DNA from: Winogradskyella marina
GTDB lineage: Bacteria > Bacteroidota > Bacteroidia > Flavobacteriales > Flavobacteriaceae
DNA length: 64,000 bases
Direction of reading: 5' to 3'
NCBI RefSeq assembly: GCF_015645385.1
Contig: NZ_JADOET010000008.1
Location: forward strand, 124,001-188,000
The translations under genes and the position numbers were made by a program. Each line of letters opens with the position of its first letter. The first letter of the stretch is position 1. Under the pieces are notes generated by a model. It was given only the letters and a program-made list of their open reading frames with translations, searched no databases and was not told the origin of the DNA. Shown piece after piece: positions 28,813 to 37,127 of the stretch.

Positions 28813-28846
28813 GTAGGGAATATAGAAGACTAATTGTTGTATAATA
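28813..28846 (+). promoter_or_regulatory. Candidate ECF-sigma promoter before the lipoprotein gene (locus 1)
   Basis: GTAGGGA (GTAGGG at 28813-28818), 16 bases, then TGTTGTATAATA (28835-28846), ending 18 bases before the ATG. The leader just after it (gaaagcgtaaaac, 28851-28863) is also found in the leader of the locus 2 lipoprotein gene. Confidence 0.7.
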
Positions 28847-28864
28847 AACGGAAAGCGTAAAACC

Positions 28865-31117
28865 ATGAAAACCAAATCAAAACACCTATTTATTTATGTC
28901 CTTTTTGCCCTGTTTTACTTGACCTCTTGTCAAGACGAGATTACTGAAGTAAATACTCCGAATGATCAAGAAACTATTGTCGCCAATTCTACCTTAGCTA
29001 ACCTAATGGGCAGAACTACTGCTAATTATGGTGCTGCTGACGATATTTTAGATGAATCAAGCTGCTTTTCTGTAGAATTACCTGTTACAATTGTAATCAG
29101 TGATATTACTTTTACTATTGAAACACAATCTGATTTAGACGAACTTGAAAATTTATTAAATTATACTACTAGTGAAGATAATGTCTTAGATTTTATATTT
29201 CCAATTACTATTATTTTTAGTGATTACAGCGAAACTGTGATTGCAAATGAAGAAGCGTTAGAAAGTTTTATAAACGCCTGTGTTGAAGATGAAACTAATG
29301 CTATAGACTGTGTAGACTTTGTTTATCCGATGTCGTTTTCAGTATTTAATGCTGAGTTTAATCTTATTGATACCGTAATCATTGAAAATGATGAAAGCTT
29401 ATACGGTTTTTTAGATGGTTTAGAAGACGATGAAAATGCTGTTGTGGTTAGTTTAAACTTCCCAGTATCTTTAGAGTACGCAAATGGAGAAACCACTGAG
29501 GTAAATACCAACCAGGAGTTATCTGATGCTATTGAGGTAGCTGGTGATGATTGTTACGATAATAATTGTACCGAAGATTCTGTAGCATCACAGTTAGAAG
29601 ACTGCCAATGGAAAATTTCGACTTATTCTAGTTTTCCTGAGTTTGTTGGTATTGAATTAGTATTTTATTCAGATAGCACGTTTGCTGTTTTTCAAGATGG
29701 TAGTTCTTATAATGTTGTTGGTGACTGGTCTGTAAGTTCAACAGACGGAGAAACGTTTCTTAACTTAGATTCAGGTTTCGAAGATTTAGGTGGCGACTGG
29801 AAAATTGTAGAATGTGATGATGAGACCATTCAATTTATAAAAGGTGAACAAACTATGGTTCTTAATCAGGTTTGTGAAGATGATTTAAATTGTTCACTTT
29901 CTGATATTAGTACTATTCTGCAAGAATGTCCTTGGGATTTTAGTGATGGAACAGGCAATTTTGAAAATAATAGTATGATATTCAACACCAATGGAGATTT
30001 ACAAATTTCCGAAGGCATGGCAACATCTGCTATTGGCGGAGGGTGGAATCTATCTGTTGATGAAGAAGGCATAATATTAATTTTTTCAGAATTAACAGCG
30101 TTTCAAGATGCTCTTGAAGGAGATTGGGTAATAGTTGAATGTGATGCGGATAGCATTGTACTTGTTAAAGGTGACCAAATGTTAGTGTTGGAGCAGGACT
30201 GTAATAGTGATCTTTTTAATTGTTTTGACAATTATGAATTAGTGGAATGTGCCAATCAGAGCGGTTCTGCTGTTTTTAATTTAAATGCAGAAACTATTGG
30301 TTTGGTAGATTGTATGGCATCCTATATTCCGTCTTTTCATGAAACCTTAATTGATGCGGAAACCAATGTAAATGCATTGATAAATACAGAAGCGTATGAA
30401 GCAACAGGTAGTGAAATATTTTTGAGAATTGAAGCTAGTAATGGTGATTTTGAAATATTTTCTATCTTTTTAAATACCATCGAATGTAATTATTTTGAAT
30501 GTTTCCAAAGTTTTGATGCCGTTTTAGAAACGTGTTATTCTGATGCAACAGTGCTTTACGATTTCAATCTTCCAATAGCATTTTCAAACTGTACACCAAG
30601 TGCAGATGTGGTATCGTATTATGAAACACAATCTAATGCTACAGCAGACATAAATCCTATTGCAAATCCTATTAGTTATAGTACCGCAGAATTGAATACG
30701 ACTATTTATACAAGAGTAGAAATCAATGGCATGGTTGAAATATTTCCAATTCAATTAAATGTGGTTAACTGTAATGCTGGTTCTTGTACAGAAGGAGATG
30801 TCTCAGGAATTTTAGCAGAATGTCAATGGAATATCACAAGCTATAATGGAAGTGACAACCTGGTCAATTATAATCTTGCCTTTGAACAAGACACAGAAAT
30901 TGTAGTGATTTATACAGATACAATTACCATCAATGCTGGTTGGTCAACAGCACAAACCAATAATGGTGTTGTTATAGGTTTTTCTAATGTAGCAGAACCA
31001 AATATCCAAGCCATTAATGGAAGCTGGTTGGTTGTAGAATGTACAGCAAACCAATTAGTGTTGCACAATGTTAATGATAGCAGTATTGAAATTGTTCTAG
31101 ATAGAACCTGTGAATAA
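28865..31117 (+). CDS. Large repeat-containing surface lipoprotein (locus 1)
   Basis: 750 residues with lipoprotein signal YLTSCQDEI (Cys22). The acidic residues after the Cys fit the kind of export signal known to send Bacteroidota lipoproteins to the cell surface (inference). About residues 60-230 hold four imperfect beta repeats of some 40 residues (FPITIIFSDYSETVIANEEA and relatives), shared with the lipoprotein at 50672. After them come three Cys-bounded lipocalin-like units, starting near 238 (CTEDSVASQLEDCQW), 343 (CSLSDISTILQECPW) and 641 (CTEGDVSGILAECQW). Between the last two lie two adhesin-like Ig units (SYYETQSNATADINPIANP). No known enzyme motif is seen. It is divergent from the sigma gene. 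Confidence 0.85.
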   Translation: MKTKSKHLFIYVLFALFYLTSCQDEITEVNTPNDQETIVANSTLANLMGRTTANYGAADDILDESSCFSVELPVTIVISDITFTIETQSDLDELENLLNYTTSEDNVLDFIFPITIIFSDYSETVIANEEALESFINACVEDETNAIDCVDFVYPMSFSVFNAEFNLIDTVIIENDESLYGFLDGLEDDENAVVVSLNFPVSLEYANGETTEVNTNQELSDAIEVAGDDCYDNNCTEDSVASQLEDCQWKISTYSSFPEFVGIELVFYSDSTFAVFQDGSSYNVVGDWSVSSTDGETFLNLDSGFEDLGGDWKIVECDDETIQFIKGEQTMVLNQVCEDDLNCSLSDISTILQECPWDFSDGTGNFENNSMIFNTNGDLQISEGMATSAIGGGWNLSVDEEGIILIFSELTAFQDALEGDWVIVECDADSIVLVKGDQMLVLEQDCNSDLFNCFDNYELVECANQSGSAVFNLNAETIGLVDCMASYIPSFHETLIDAETNVNALINTEAYEATGSEIFLRIEASNGDFEIFSIFLNTIECNYFECFQSFDAVLETCYSDATVLYDFNLPIAFSNCTPSADVVSYYETQSNATADINPIANPISYSTAELNTTIYTRVEINGMVEIFPIQLNVVNCNAGSCTEGDVSGILAECQWNITSYNGSDNLVNYNLAFEQDTEIVVIYTDTITINAGWSTAQTNNGVVIGFSNVAEPNIQAINGSWLVVECTANQLVLHNVNDSSIEIVLDRTCE

Positions 31118-31149
31118 AGAAACAATGAGATAGTAAGTTAAGTTGATTG

Positions 31150-31184
31150 AAAAGGGTCATTTGTCATGAGTGGCTCTTTTTTTT
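31150..31184 (+). terminator. Intrinsic terminator after the locus 1 lipoprotein gene
   Basis: 10-bp stem (31150-31159 with 31171-31180, two G-T pairs), 11-base loop, continuing into a T run. Confidence 0.75.
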
Positions 31185-31352
31185 AGTCCTCAGTCCTCAG
31201 TTCTCAGTCTTCAGTCCTCAGTTTTCAGTTTTTAGTTTTTAGTTTTGGGTCTTCAGTTGGCAGTTCTCAGTATTCAGTTTTCAGTATGCTTTCTGCCAAT
31301 ATATCAATCTTCCAGCTTCCAGCTTCGTACTTCCAACTTCTAGCCTCAAACC
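31185..31352. repeat. Array of 24 consecutive degenerate 7-base units
   Basis: From 31185 the sequence breaks without a gap into heptamers. The first fifteen are variants of AGTYYTC (agtcctc, agttctc, agtcttc, agttttt). After three transitional units come variants of TCCAGCT (tccagct twice, tccaact, tctagcc). The 7-base phase holds for all 24 units although the sequence changes. The array fills most of the 321-base gap before ffh; the rest of the gap is the terminator on its left and the ffh promoter region on its right. Confidence 0.85.
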
Positions 31353-31401
31353 CAACTGTAAACTAATTTATAAACCCATTCATAATTCCCTCATAAATTC
31401 T

Positions 31402-31409
31402 TAAATTTG
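31402..31409 (+). promoter_or_regulatory. Candidate -7 element (TAAATTTG) for ffh
   Basis: Matches TAnnTTTG and lies 30 bases before the ffh ATG. No clear TTG is seen at -33. Confidence 0.45.
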
Positions 31410-31438
31410 CAACTTATTAAAAACTGAAGACTAAAAAC

Positions 31439-32770
31439 ATGTTCAATAATTTAAGTGATAAGTTAGATAAAGCGTTACACGTATTAAAAGGTCATGGTAG
31501 CATTACAGAAGTCAATGTTGCAGAAACCTTAAAAGAAGTAAGACGTGCGCTTTTAGATGCCGATGTTAACTTTAAAATTGCAAAAGAATTTACCGTTCGT
31601 GTAAAAGAAAAAGCACTTGGTCAAGATGTATTAACCACATTACAACCAGGTCAGTTAATGGTAAAACTCGTTAAAGACGAATTAACCGAACTCATGGGTG
31701 GAGATGCCGAAGGAATTAATCTTTCTGGTAATCCAAGTGTGATTTTAATGTCTGGTTTGCAAGGTTCTGGTAAAACAACGTTTTCTGGTAAACTTGCTAA
31801 TTATTTAAAAAATAAAAAAACAAAGAAACCTTTATTAGTAGCTTGTGATGTATATCGTCCTGCTGCGATAGATCAATTACATGTGGTAGGAGATCAAATA
31901 GGTGTTGAGGTTTTTAGTGATAAAGGGAATAATGATCCTGTGGCTATTTCAAAGGCTGGTATCGCGCATGCCAAGGCCAATGGTCATAACGTAGTCATTA
32001 TTGATACCGCTGGTCGTTTGGCTGTAGATGAAGCCATGATGACTGAAATCTCTAACATTCACAAAGCCATTGAGCCACAAGAAACCTTGTTTGTTGTCGA
32101 TTCTATGACAGGTCAAGATGCGGTGAATACAGCGAAAGCCTTTAATGATATTTTAAATTTTGACGGTGTTATCTTAACCAAATTAGATGGTGATACTAGA
32201 GGTGGAGCTGCAATTTCAATTAAATCTGTAGTTAACAAACCAATTAAATTTATTGGTACAGGTGAAAAGATGGAAGCGATTGATGTTTTCTATCCATCGC
32301 GTATGGCAGATCGTATTCTCGGAATGGGAGATGTGGTTTCTCTTGTTGAGCGTGCTCAAGAACAGTTTGATGAAGTTGAAGCTAGAAAATTACAGAAGAA
32401 GATTGCCAAAAACCAATTTGGGTTTGATGATTTCTTAAAACAGATTCAGCAAATTAAGAAAATGGGTAACATGAAGGATTTAGTAGGCATGATTCCTGGA
32501 GCAGGCAAAATGATGAAAGATATAGATATTGATGATGATGCATTTAAAGGTATAGAAGCTATTATTCATTCAATGACACCAGAAGAGCGCGCTAATCCAG
32601 CAGTGATAAACTCAAGTCGTAAAAAACGAATTGGAAAAGGTTCAGGAACTTCTGTTCAAGAAGTGAATCAGCTTTTAAAGCAATTTACGCAAATGAGTAA
32701 AATGATGAAAATGATGCAAGGTGGAGGCGGAAAACGTATGATGCAGATGATGCAGAATATGCCTAAATAG
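31439..32770 (+). CDS. ffh: Signal recognition particle protein Ffh
   Basis: GTPase that binds signal sequences of nascent membrane proteins together with 4.5S RNA. The 443 residues contain the N domain (1-85), the G domain (G1 GLQGSGKTTFSGKLA near 105, G3 DTAGR near 188, G4 TKLDGD near 244) and a Met-rich M domain from about 300, ending in repeated Met (QMMQNMPK). Full length. It lies between two stretches of heptamer repeats. Confidence 0.98.
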   Translation: MFNNLSDKLDKALHVLKGHGSITEVNVAETLKEVRRALLDADVNFKIAKEFTVRVKEKALGQDVLTTLQPGQLMVKLVKDELTELMGGDAEGINLSGNPSVILMSGLQGSGKTTFSGKLANYLKNKKTKKPLLVACDVYRPAAIDQLHVVGDQIGVEVFSDKGNNDPVAISKAGIAHAKANGHNVVIIDTAGRLAVDEAMMTEISNIHKAIEPQETLFVVDSMTGQDAVNTAKAFNDILNFDGVILTKLDGDTRGGAAISIKSVVNKPIKFIGTGEKMEAIDVFYPSRMADRILGMGDVVSLVERAQEQFDEVEARKLQKKIAKNQFGFDDFLKQIQQIKKMGNMKDLVGMIPGAGKMMKDIDIDDDAFKGIEAIIHSMTPEERANPAVINSSRKKRIGKGSGTSVQEVNQLLKQFTQMSKMMKMMQGGGGKRMMQMMQNMPK

Positions 32771-32775
32771 TTTAC

Positions 32776-32822
32776 AGTATTCAGTCTTCAGTTGGCAGTC
32801 TCTTACTCAGTCTTCAGTTGAC
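32776..32822. repeat. Heptamer repeat stretch after ffh
   Basis: Units agtattc, agtcttc, agttggc, agtctct, then a 5-base slip, then agtcttc and agttgac. The string tcttcagttggcag also occurs in the array before ffh, so related arrays flank the gene. Confidence 0.75.
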
Positions 32823-32850
32823 ATTAATAATAAATATTTAATCAATTATA

Positions 32851-32880
32851 GCTTTGCGCCATAGCGTCTTTGCGAGAAAA
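32851..32880. repeat. Dispersed-type repeat before folD
   Basis: The string gctttgcgccatagcgtctt followed by tgcgagaaaa resembles a repeat type (gcgtctttgcgagaa) that I know from other Bacteroidota genomes. It contains two related halves, ctttgcgcc and ctttgcgag. Single copy in this window. Confidence 0.4.
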
Positions 32881-32894
32881 CAATAACCAAAAGC

Positions 32895-33779
32895 ATGACA
32901 ATTTTAGACGGAAAAAAAGTAAGCAACGACATTAAAAACGAAATCAAAGCCGAAGTCGATAAGATGAAAGCTAATGATGAAAAAGTACCACATTTAGCGG
33001 CTGTAATAGTTGGTAATGATGGTGCAAGTTTAACATACGTTGGTAGTAAAGTTAGAGCATGTGAGCGTGTTGGTTTCGAATCTACAATGGTGCGTTTATC
33101 TAGTACAACAAGTGAAATAGAGTTATTAGATAAAATTGAAGAGTTAAATGAAAATAGCGATATTGATGGATTTATAATTCAATTACCATTACCGCGCCAA
33201 ATTAATACACAAAAGGTATTAATGGCGGTAAATCCAGATAAAGATGTCGATGGGTTTCATCCAATGAATTTTGGTAAAATGGCATTAGACATGTCTACTT
33301 TTATACCTGCAACACCTTTTGGAATTTTAGAATTGTTAGAGCGCTACAAAGTTGATACAGACGGAAAGCATACGGTTATAATTGGTCGTTCGCATATTGT
33401 AGGCCGTCCAATGAGTATTTTAATGGGGCGAAAAGGTTTTCCAGGAAACTCTACTGTTACCCTAACGCATAGTCACACTAAAAACATAACACAGATTACA
33501 TCGCAAGCAGATATTATTATTTCAGCTTTAGGAATACCAAATTTTTTAAAGGCAGAAATGGTAAAAGATGATGCCGTTATTATTGATGTTGGTATTACAC
33601 GTGTTACCGATGATTCTGATAAAGGTTATCGAATTACAGGTGATGTTGATTTTGAAAACGTAAGTAAAAAAGCAAGCTTTATTACACCAGTTCCTGGTGG
33701 AGTAGGACCAATGACTATTGCAATGTTATTAAAGAATACCTTGTTGGCTAGAGAGCAACATAGACAACATAAAAGGTAA
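32895..33779 (+). CDS. folD: Methylenetetrahydrofolate dehydrogenase / cyclohydrolase
   Basis: Bifunctional enzyme of one-carbon metabolism interconverting methylene-, methenyl- and formyl-tetrahydrofolate. The 294 residues show the catalytic YVGSKVRACERVGFES (Tyr and Lys), DIDGFIIQLPLPRQ, the NADP-binding GRSHIVGRPMS near residue 173 and the C-terminal signature PVPGGVGPMTIAMLL. The membrane protein gene follows after 9 bases, suggesting a shared transcript. Confidence 0.97.
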   Translation: MTILDGKKVSNDIKNEIKAEVDKMKANDEKVPHLAAVIVGNDGASLTYVGSKVRACERVGFESTMVRLSSTTSEIELLDKIEELNENSDIDGFIIQLPLPRQINTQKVLMAVNPDKDVDGFHPMNFGKMALDMSTFIPATPFGILELLERYKVDTDGKHTVIIGRSHIVGRPMSILMGRKGFPGNSTVTLTHSHTKNITQITSQADIIISALGIPNFLKAEMVKDDAVIIDVGITRVTDDSDKGYRITGDVDFENVSKKASFITPVPGGVGPMTIAMLLKNTLLAREQHRQHKR

Positions 33780-33788
33780 TCTTCTAAG

Positions 33789-34502
33789 GTGGAAATAGTA
33801 TTGCCATTAATCGTTAAGACAAAAGTAACGATTGGTAGTTTTCAACATTTAACACCTATTCTTTTTGCTTTAGGTTTTACGATATATCTAATAAAATATT
33901 CTAGGAAAAATTTCAGTTTACTTCAAAAACAAAAAGCCGTTCATTATTTGGGTTGGCTTGTTTCGGCTACACTGATTTGTTTTCATATCTATCGAATAGC
34001 ATGCGATAACTATAATTTTAAAACCGATTTACCACTTTATCTCTGTAGTTTAATGGCATTGCTGATTCCCATTTTTACATATTATCGTAAATATTGGATG
34101 TTTGAGATTTTAGTGTTTTGGATCATTGGCGGAACTTTACAAGCCGTAATTACACCAGATATTACGAAAGGATTTCCAAGCTTCGATTACTTTAGATATT
34201 GGATGGTCCATTTAGGCTTGTTAGCCATTATTTTCTATTTCATATTCGAATTAAAAATGAAGCCAACGCTAAAAAGTGTTTTTAAATCTTTTTTAGCACT
34301 TCAAGTGTATGTGCTTATGATGGTTGGACTAAATTATATTCTAGATGCTAATTATTTCTACTTAAATGAAAAGCCAAAATCTGCATCAATATTAGATTAT
34401 TTTGGGGATTGGCCTTTTTATATAGTTGTAGTTCAATTAATTGTAATTCCTTTGTTTTTATTGATTTATTTGCCTTTTAGATTAAAGAAGCCAAATAGCT
34501 AA
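33789..34502 (+). CDS. YwaF/TIGR02206 family integral membrane protein
   Basis: 237 residues with about seven hydrophobic segments and the family pattern FQHLTPILFALGF near the N-terminus, LPLYLCSLMALLIPI in the middle and the motif MVGLNYILDANYFYL near residue 175. The start is a GTG nine bases after folD. The function of this family is not known. Confidence 0.8.
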   Translation: MEIVLPLIVKTKVTIGSFQHLTPILFALGFTIYLIKYSRKNFSLLQKQKAVHYLGWLVSATLICFHIYRIACDNYNFKTDLPLYLCSLMALLIPIFTYYRKYWMFEILVFWIIGGTLQAVITPDITKGFPSFDYFRYWMVHLGLLAIIFYFIFELKMKPTLKSVFKSFLALQVYVLMMVGLNYILDANYFYLNEKPKSASILDYFGDWPFYIVVVQLIVIPLFLLIYLPFRLKKPNS

Positions 34503-34551
34503 ATAGGAAATGGTGCAATTTTACGTTATTTTACATCCAAATTGTTTATTT

Positions 34552-34794
34552 ATGGAAACGATTAGGAAAACAATAACATTTACAGAGCAGCAAAATGAAT
34601 GGATTAAGTTGAAAATTAAATCTGGAAATTTCACCAATGATAGTGAATATATTAGAGATTTAGTACGAAAAGACCAGATTCAAAATGAAAAGTTATTAGA
34701 ACTAAAAATGGCAATAGATGAAGGTTTTAATAGTGGAGTAAGTCAAAAATCTATTTCAGACTTAATGAATGATGTAGATGATGGTAAAATATAA
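34552..34794 (+). CDS. parD: ParD-family type II antitoxin
   Basis: 80-residue antitoxin with an N-terminal ribbon-helix-helix DNA-binding domain (METIRKTITFTEQQNEW, then SEYIRDLVRKD) and a C-terminal toxin-binding tail. I choose the start at 34552 because METIRKTITF is the usual ParD N-terminus; an upstream in-frame ATG at 34510 adds 14 unrelated residues. The parE reading frame starts inside it with a 14-base overlap, the usual arrangement. ParD usually represses its own operon. Its partner is frameshifted here, so it may be a relic or may protect against related toxins. Confidence 0.85.
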   Translation: METIRKTITFTEQQNEWIKLKIKSGNFTNDSEYIRDLVRKDQIQNEKLLELKMAIDEGFNSGVSQKSISDLMNDVDDGKI

Positions 34795-35072
34795 ATTATC
34801 TGGTGCAGCTTCATTAGATATTGTCTCTATTTATAGATTGGGAAAATAATATTTTTGGTGCAGAACCAGCTAGGTCTTATTTAAATAATTTAGAATTGTT
34901 TTTAACTGAACTAGCAATACGACCGGAATTGGCAAGAGACGCTTCTACATTTGCTCATAATCTATGTTACTATAGATATAAAGCCCATGTGATTTTCTAT
35001 CAGTTTTCAGATGACAACAAAATTTTTGTGATTAGAATTTTAGGAAAGCGAATGTTTATTCAGCATCCATGA
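34781..35072 (+). pseudogene. parE: ParE-family toxin, interrupted by a frameshift
   Basis: The frame opened at 34781 reads MVKYKLSGAASLDIVSIYRLGK and stops at 34847-34849. The rest of ParE (FGAEPARSYLNNLELFL through VIRILGKRMFIQHP) continues in the +1 frame to 35072. Dropping one T at about 34847 restores a continuous GKNIFGAEPARSYL. The RMFIQHP end also lacks one residue compared with the common RM-D-FIQH form. The toxin is probably dead, unless this is a sequencing error at the A/T-rich run (ggaaaataatattttt). Confidence 0.85.
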
Positions 35073-35081
35073 ATTGACATT

Positions 35082-35504
35082 TTACTTTGCAAATAACTGA
35101 CCCATATCTTTAAAAGCTTTAAACTCTAGAGCATTTCCAGAAGGATCTTTAAAAAACATCGTTGCTTGTTCGCCAACTTGGCCCTCAAACCTAATATAAG
35201 GTTCAATGATGAATTTTATGCCTTTCGATTTTAATAATTCTGCAAATTTTTGAAACGCTTCCCAATCTAAAACCACACCAAAATGTGGCACAGGAACAGC
35301 CTTGCCATCAACAGCATTTGTATGAGAATTCTCTTCAGTCTGTTTTGCTTTGTAGTGAATAACCAACTGATGACCAAAGAAATTATAATCTACCCAATGG
35401 TCGCTACTTCGTCCTTCTTCAAGTTGAAGTACGTTGGTATAGAAATCTCTGCATAATGCTAAATCATGAACAGGGATGGCAAGATGAAATGGTGATACAG
35501 CCAT
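35082..35504 (-). CDS. VOC (glyoxalase/dioxygenase superfamily) protein
   Basis: 140 residues forming one vicinal-oxygen-chelate unit pair: FHLAIPVHDLALCRDFYTNV at the start, FGHQLVIHY and VPHFGVVLDWEAF in the middle, and ATMFFKDPSGNALEFKAF at the end. Metal ligands are likely His7, His about 77 and Glu about 130. The reaction cannot be deduced. It begins two bases after the end of rluF on the same strand. Confidence 0.85.
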   Translation of the reverse strand: MAVSPFHLAIPVHDLALCRDFYTNVLQLEEGRSSDHWVDYNFFGHQLVIHYKAKQTEENSHTNAVDGKAVPVPHFGVVLDWEAFQKFAELLKSKGIKFIIEPYIRFEGQVGEQATMFFKDPSGNALEFKAFKDMGQLFAK

Positions 35505-35506
35505 AA

Positions 35507-36277
35507 TTAGCGCCTGTTTTTTCTTGTTGTGTAGTTTTGCTTAGCCTCATACGTTTTTGTAGAATCACTAATTAATTCATTCAACGTTTTAAATTCGGCT
35601 TTAGTTAGTTCTCTATGCTTTCCAACTGGAATATCGAGTTTAATATTCATTATCCGAATTCGTTTTAAAGCTTGTACTTCATAATTGCAGTACTCACACA
35701 TTCTACGAATTTGCCTGTTTAAACCTTGGGTTAAAATAATACTAAAGGTAAATTTATCTATTTTTTTAACCTCGCATTTATTGGTGTGCTTATCTAATTC
35801 TTCTAAATAAATACCGCCAGCCATACGTTCAATAAACGTTTGAGAAATGGGCTGGTCTACAGTTACGATGTATTCTTTTTCGTGATTATTACTCGCCCTT
35901 AAAATCTTGTTTACAATATCTCCATCGTCCGTAAGTAGAATTAAACCTTCACTTGGTTTGTCTAATCTTCCAATAGGAAAAATACGTTTTGGGTAGTTAA
36001 TGTAATCAATGATATTGTCTTTTTCAACACGTGTATCTGTGGTGCAAACAATTCCTATTGGCTTATTAAAGGCCAAATACACAAAGTCTTGCTTACGTTC
36101 TCCAATAATTTCACCATCTACTTTTACTACATCTTCCGATGCGACTTTGGTTCCCATTTCTGGCACAACATCGTTAATGGTTACTCTTCCTGCTTCGATT
36201 AATCGGTCGGCTGCTCTACGAGAGCAATAACCAGCTTCGCTGAGGTATTTGTTTAGGCGTTTTAAATCTTCTGACAT
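35507..36277 (-). CDS. rluF: 23S rRNA pseudouridine synthase, RluF type
   Basis: Isomerises a specific uridine of 23S rRNA (U2604 in the E. coli RluF system) to pseudouridine. 256 residues from the ATG at 36277. An upstream in-frame ATG at 36292 adds only MYFYT and is less likely. An S4-type RNA-binding domain comes first (LNKYLSEAGYCSRRAADRLI), then the RsuA/RluB/E/F catalytic domain with Asp in GRLDKPSEGLILLT. The usual Asp after the Lys is Pro here. The C-terminus is basic. Confidence 0.9.
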   Translation of the reverse strand: MSEDLKRLNKYLSEAGYCSRRAADRLIEAGRVTINDVVPEMGTKVASEDVVKVDGEIIGERKQDFVYLAFNKPIGIVCTTDTRVEKDNIIDYINYPKRIFPIGRLDKPSEGLILLTDDGDIVNKILRASNNHEKEYIVTVDQPISQTFIERMAGGIYLEELDKHTNKCEVKKIDKFTFSIILTQGLNRQIRRMCEYCNYEVQALKRIRIMNIKLDIPVGKHRELTKAEFKTLNELISDSTKTYEAKQNYTTRKNRR

Positions 36278-36298
36278 AGTGTAAAAATACAATAAAGA

Positions 36299-37126
36299 TT
36301 ACTCATTTATAAACTCAATAATCTGAGGGGTTAAGGATGCATCCTTTAATCCATGTCCAAATCCAGATGTAGAAATTAATTTTGAATTTTTATAACGATT
36401 CTTAAGAAGAAGCGCATCTTCATAAGGAATGATTCGGTCTTCTTTATCATGAATAATTAAACCTTTTGCTTCAATAGAAGTTGTAAATTCAGCTGTTGAA
36501 AAATAGGTGATAGGTTGCCCATAACTTTCTAAAATAATAGAGTCTATACCTTTTGAAATACGACTATTATAACCCATCATTTTCTTATACCTATCAAATA
36601 CTCCAATAGAATTAGCTGGAGCTCCCAATAATATGAGTTTTTCTACTGTTGGTAACTGGTTTTGATAGACACTAAAAACACTAGCCATGCCACCAACGGA
36701 ATGTCCAATTACAACTTCTGGTTTAAATTTCTTAATAGCAACATTTATGAACTCAGCATATAAAATTGATGTAAATCGTTTGCCATCAGATCTGCCATGT
36801 GCAGGAGCATCTAAAGCAACAATGTTATAATCTTGAGCTTTAAAATCTTTTAAAATATAGTCCCATCGCGATGTATTGCTTTCCCAACCATGTACTAATA
36901 ATATGGTTTTACCTTTCCCAACCCAACGGTAGGTGGCAATATCAAAATTGTTATAGGTAACTTCTTCAAAAAAAGCAGATTCAATAATACGTTTTTGGTC
37001 GTCGTTGTAACGCCCTTTTCTCGGTGAGGAGAATAAATTTATTGCTCTTTTTGCTGCAAATTTGCTAGATATTAAGCTCGTTGCATTAAGCGCACTACCA
37101 ATGGATTTTATTACAAAACTACTCAT
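36299..37126 (-). CDS. Alpha/beta hydrolase
   Basis: 275-residue serine hydrolase. The oxyanion segment LLVHGWESNTSRW lies near 78-88, the nucleophile is Ser143 in GHSVGG, the acid is probably Asp230 in DKEDRIIP, and the catalytic His is 258 in GFGHGL. The first 40 residues hold a hydrophobic, Ala/Ser-rich stretch but no clean signal peptide. The substrate is unknown. It lies two bases from the cupin gene and 21 from rluF, so a shared minus-strand transcript is likely. Confidence 0.87.
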   Translation of the reverse strand: MSSFVIKSIGSALNATSLISSKFAAKRAINLFSSPRKGRYNDDQKRIIESAFFEEVTYNNFDIATYRWVGKGKTILLVHGWESNTSRWDYILKDFKAQDYNIVALDAPAHGRSDGKRFTSILYAEFINVAIKKFKPEVVIGHSVGGMASVFSVYQNQLPTVEKLILLGAPANSIGVFDRYKKMMGYNSRISKGIDSIILESYGQPITYFSTAEFTTSIEAKGLIIHDKEDRIIPYEDALLLKNRYKNSKLISTSGFGHGLKDASLTPQIIEFINE

Positions 37127-37127
37127 G

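Noticed and set aside
24983..31117. Locus 1 as a polysaccharide utilisation locus
   Set aside because: There is no SusD, no glycoside hydrolase, lyase or sulfatase in or near either locus.
31185..31352. Possible CRISPR array before ffh
   Set aside because: The units are 7 bases and adjoin each other with no spacers, and no cas genes are in the window.
33789..34502. YwaF-like membrane protein as part of the ParDE module
   Set aside because: It starts nine bases after folD, so it belongs with folD; its family is not linked to toxins.
36277..36292. Longer start for rluF at 36292
   Set aside because: It only adds MYFYT before the normal MSEDLKRLNKYL start.
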